A stretch of 5,950 nucleotides of DNA, from contig CAADUS010000070.1 of assembly GCA_900752275.1 (NCBI GenBank), forward strand, positions 1-5,950. Direction: 5' to 3'. The stretch's first letter is position 1. Every line of letters begins with the position of its first letter. The DNA is from an uncultured Collinsella sp. Lineage in GTDB: Bacteria; Actinomycetota; Coriobacteriia; Coriobacteriales; Coriobacteriaceae. This document shows positions 4,507 through 5,950 of the stretch, piece after piece. A program made the translations under genes and the position numbers. The notes below the pieces were generated by a model, which was given only the letters and a program-made list of their open reading frames with translations, had not been told where the DNA came from and did not search any database.

Positions 4507-5950
4507 TTAGCGCACCTGAGCGACGTAAGCGACGTTGGTCGAGGAGACCTTGTCCTCGAGCTGGACGCTCATGCGGGGATCGCCGGCGGTGGCGACGGTC
4601 AGATCGCCGGCCTCAACGTAGCCGAGCTCCTTAGCGGTCTCGATCGCCTTGACGATCGTGCCGTTGACGGTGCCCTGGGTGATCTCGGCCTGGTGTGGGA
4701 TAACGCCCCAGTACATAATCATCTGCTGGACGGCCCACTCGTGGCGGGAGAACGCGCAGATCGGCATGTTGGGACGGAAGTGCGAGATCAGGCGAGCGGT
4801 GCGACCGGTGGTCGTCGGCACGGTGATGCACTTGGCGCCAACGGTGGTGGCCATGTTCACAGCGGACATACCCACAACGTTGTTGACGACGCGGGTGCCG
4901 TGGGCGTCGGCCGGAACCTCGAGCGGAGCGTGAGCCGGGAGGTACTTCTCGGTCTCGAGAGCAATGCTGGCCTGCATCTTGACGGCCTCGACCGGGTACT
5001 TACCGGCAGCGGACTCGCCGGACAGCATAACGGCGTCGGTGCCGTCGTAGATGGCGTTAGCAACGTCGGCAACCTCGGCGCGCGTCGGGCGCGGGTTCTG
5101 CTGCATGGAGTCGAGCATCTGCGTAGCGGTGATGACGGGCTTGTAGGCCGCGTTGCACTTGGCGATGATCTCCTTCTGGATGTGGGGAACGAGCTCGGGC
5201 TTGATCTCGATGCCCAGGTCGCCACGGGCGACCATGATGCCGTCGGATGCCTCGAGGATCTCATCGAAGTTCTCGACGCCCAGGGCGCACTCGATCTTCG
5301 GGAAGATCGTCACGTGCTCGCCACCGTTCTCGCGGCAAAGCTCGCGGATACCGCGGACGGACTCGCCGTCGCGGATGAAGGAAGCGGCGATGTAGTCGAT
5401 GTTCTCGGTCAGGCCAAAGAGGATGTCCTGACGATCGCGCTCGGTGATGGCGGGCAGCGAGATGTTGACGTTGGGCATGTTGACGCCCTTGCGCTCGCCG
5501 ATCAGGCCGTCGTTCTTGACGACGCAGGTCATGTCCTGGCCGTCGACGGACTCGACCTCGAGGGCAACCAGGCCGTCATCGATCAGGATGAGGGAGCCCT
5601 TCTCGACCTCGGAGGGCAGAGCCAGGTAGTCGAGGGAGATGTGCTCAGCGGTGCCGTGGAAATCCTCGGACGTGGGTTGAGCGGTGACGACGATCTTGTC
5701 GCCGGTCTTGACGGCAACCTTCTTGCCATCGACCAAAAGGCCGGTGCGGACCTCGGGGCCCTTGGTGTCGAGCAGGATGCCGACGGGCATGCCGAGCTCC
5801 TTGGAAATACGGCGGACACGCTCGATGCGACCGTGGTGCTCGTCGTAGGAGCCGTGCGAGAAGTTAAAACGGGCGACGTTCATGCCCGCCTTGATCATCT
5901 CGCGGATGGTCTCGTCGCTATCGCAGGCGGGACCCATGGTGCATACAATC
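4507..5950 (-). CDS. pyk: Pyruvate kinase (5' partial)
   Basis: Pyruvate kinase transfers phosphate from phosphoenolpyruvate to ADP, the last step of glycolysis, in the cytoplasm. The first in-frame ATG visible (5935-5937) is internal: the codons before it read I-V-C-T, giving the family motif IVCTMGPA, so the true start lies a few codons beyond the right edge. Counting from that internal Met, 476 residues are seen. They include VARFNFSHGS (21-30) with the substrate and K+ ligands Arg23, Asn25 and Ser27; LLDTKGPEVRTG (55-66); the catalytic FPKIE (212-216, Lys214 and Glu216); ARGDLG (237-242, Asp240); VITATQML (268-275, Thr272); and AIYDGTDAVMLSGESAAGKYP (295-315). The C-terminal domain ends normally in STNVAYVAQV, with no extra PEP-utiliser domain. 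Glu62 in GPE corresponds to the glutamate associated with K+-dependent enzymes, so K+ dependence is inferred. Codon use is strongly biased to G/C-ending codons, as expected for high expression. A terminator follows directly. Confidence 0.97.
   Translation of the reverse strand, partial: IVCTMGPACDSDETIREMIKAGMNVARFNFSHGSYDEHHGRIERVRRISKELGMPVGILLDTKGPEVRTGLLVDGKKVAVKTGDKIVVTAQPTSEDFHGTAEHISLDYLALPSEVEKGSLILIDDGLVALEVESVDGQDMTCVVKNDGLIGERKGVNMPNVNISLPAITERDRQDILFGLTENIDYIAASFIRDGESVRGIRELCRENGGEHVTIFPKIECALGVENFDEILEASDGIMVARGDLGIEIKPELVPHIQKEIIAKCNAAYKPVITATQMLDSMQQNPRPTRAEVADVANAIYDGTDAVMLSGESAAGKYPVEAVKMQASIALETEKYLPAHAPLEVPADAHGTRVVNNVVGMSAVNMATTVGAKCITVPTTTGRTARLISHFRPNMPICAFSRHEWAVQQMIMYWGVIPHQAEITQGTVNGTIVKAIETAKELGYVEAGDLTVATAGDPRMSVQLEDKVSSTNVAYVAQVR

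Overview
The window looks like a piece of chromosome from a high-GC gut actinobacterium of the class Coriobacteriia, with Collinsella the best guess. The reasons are GC-rich coding sequence in most genes, a TTG start with a strong Shine-Dalgarno sequence, and the style of the ECF-transporter and nuclease-like proteins. The genus is an inference from recognised protein style, not from a database match.

Left part (1-2091, + strand): the end of an energy-coupling factor (ECF) transporter operon of the cobalt/nickel type. It holds the C-terminal part of CbiM, whose start lies off the left edge, then CbiQ (the T-component), whose start overlaps the cbiM stop, then the ATPase CbiO, 44 bases further on. 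CbiM captures the metal ion, CbiQ couples it to ATP hydrolysis, and CbiO supplies the energy. A downstream gene (2170-3018) has its own extended -10 promoter candidate and encodes a cytoplasmic protein resembling the zinc-dependent phospholipase C family.

Middle part (3015-4446, - strand): a 357-residue protein with a C-terminal DUF559/Vsr-like restriction-endonuclease fold. It is clearly less GC-rich than its neighbours, at least in its 5' part, and is probably an accessory, defence-type or mobile gene. Its stop codon overlaps that of the phospholipase-like gene inside a shared CTAG. Upstream of it is a non-coding stretch of about 350 bases containing a 130-bp structure with perfect 20-bp inverted ends and a second nested inverted repeat. 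A 12-bp palindrome of LacI-operator type lies further upstream. This non-coding stretch and the nuclease-like gene are the part of the window most worth a second look.

Right part (4442-5950, - strand): pyruvate kinase, complete at its C-terminus but running off the right edge at its N-terminus, followed by a strong intrinsic terminator. It is a core glycolytic gene. No tRNA, rRNA, CRISPR array, transposase or riboswitch was seen. I found no complete new multi-gene system here. The nuclease-like gene with its upstream inverted repeat is the only candidate for something undescribed.
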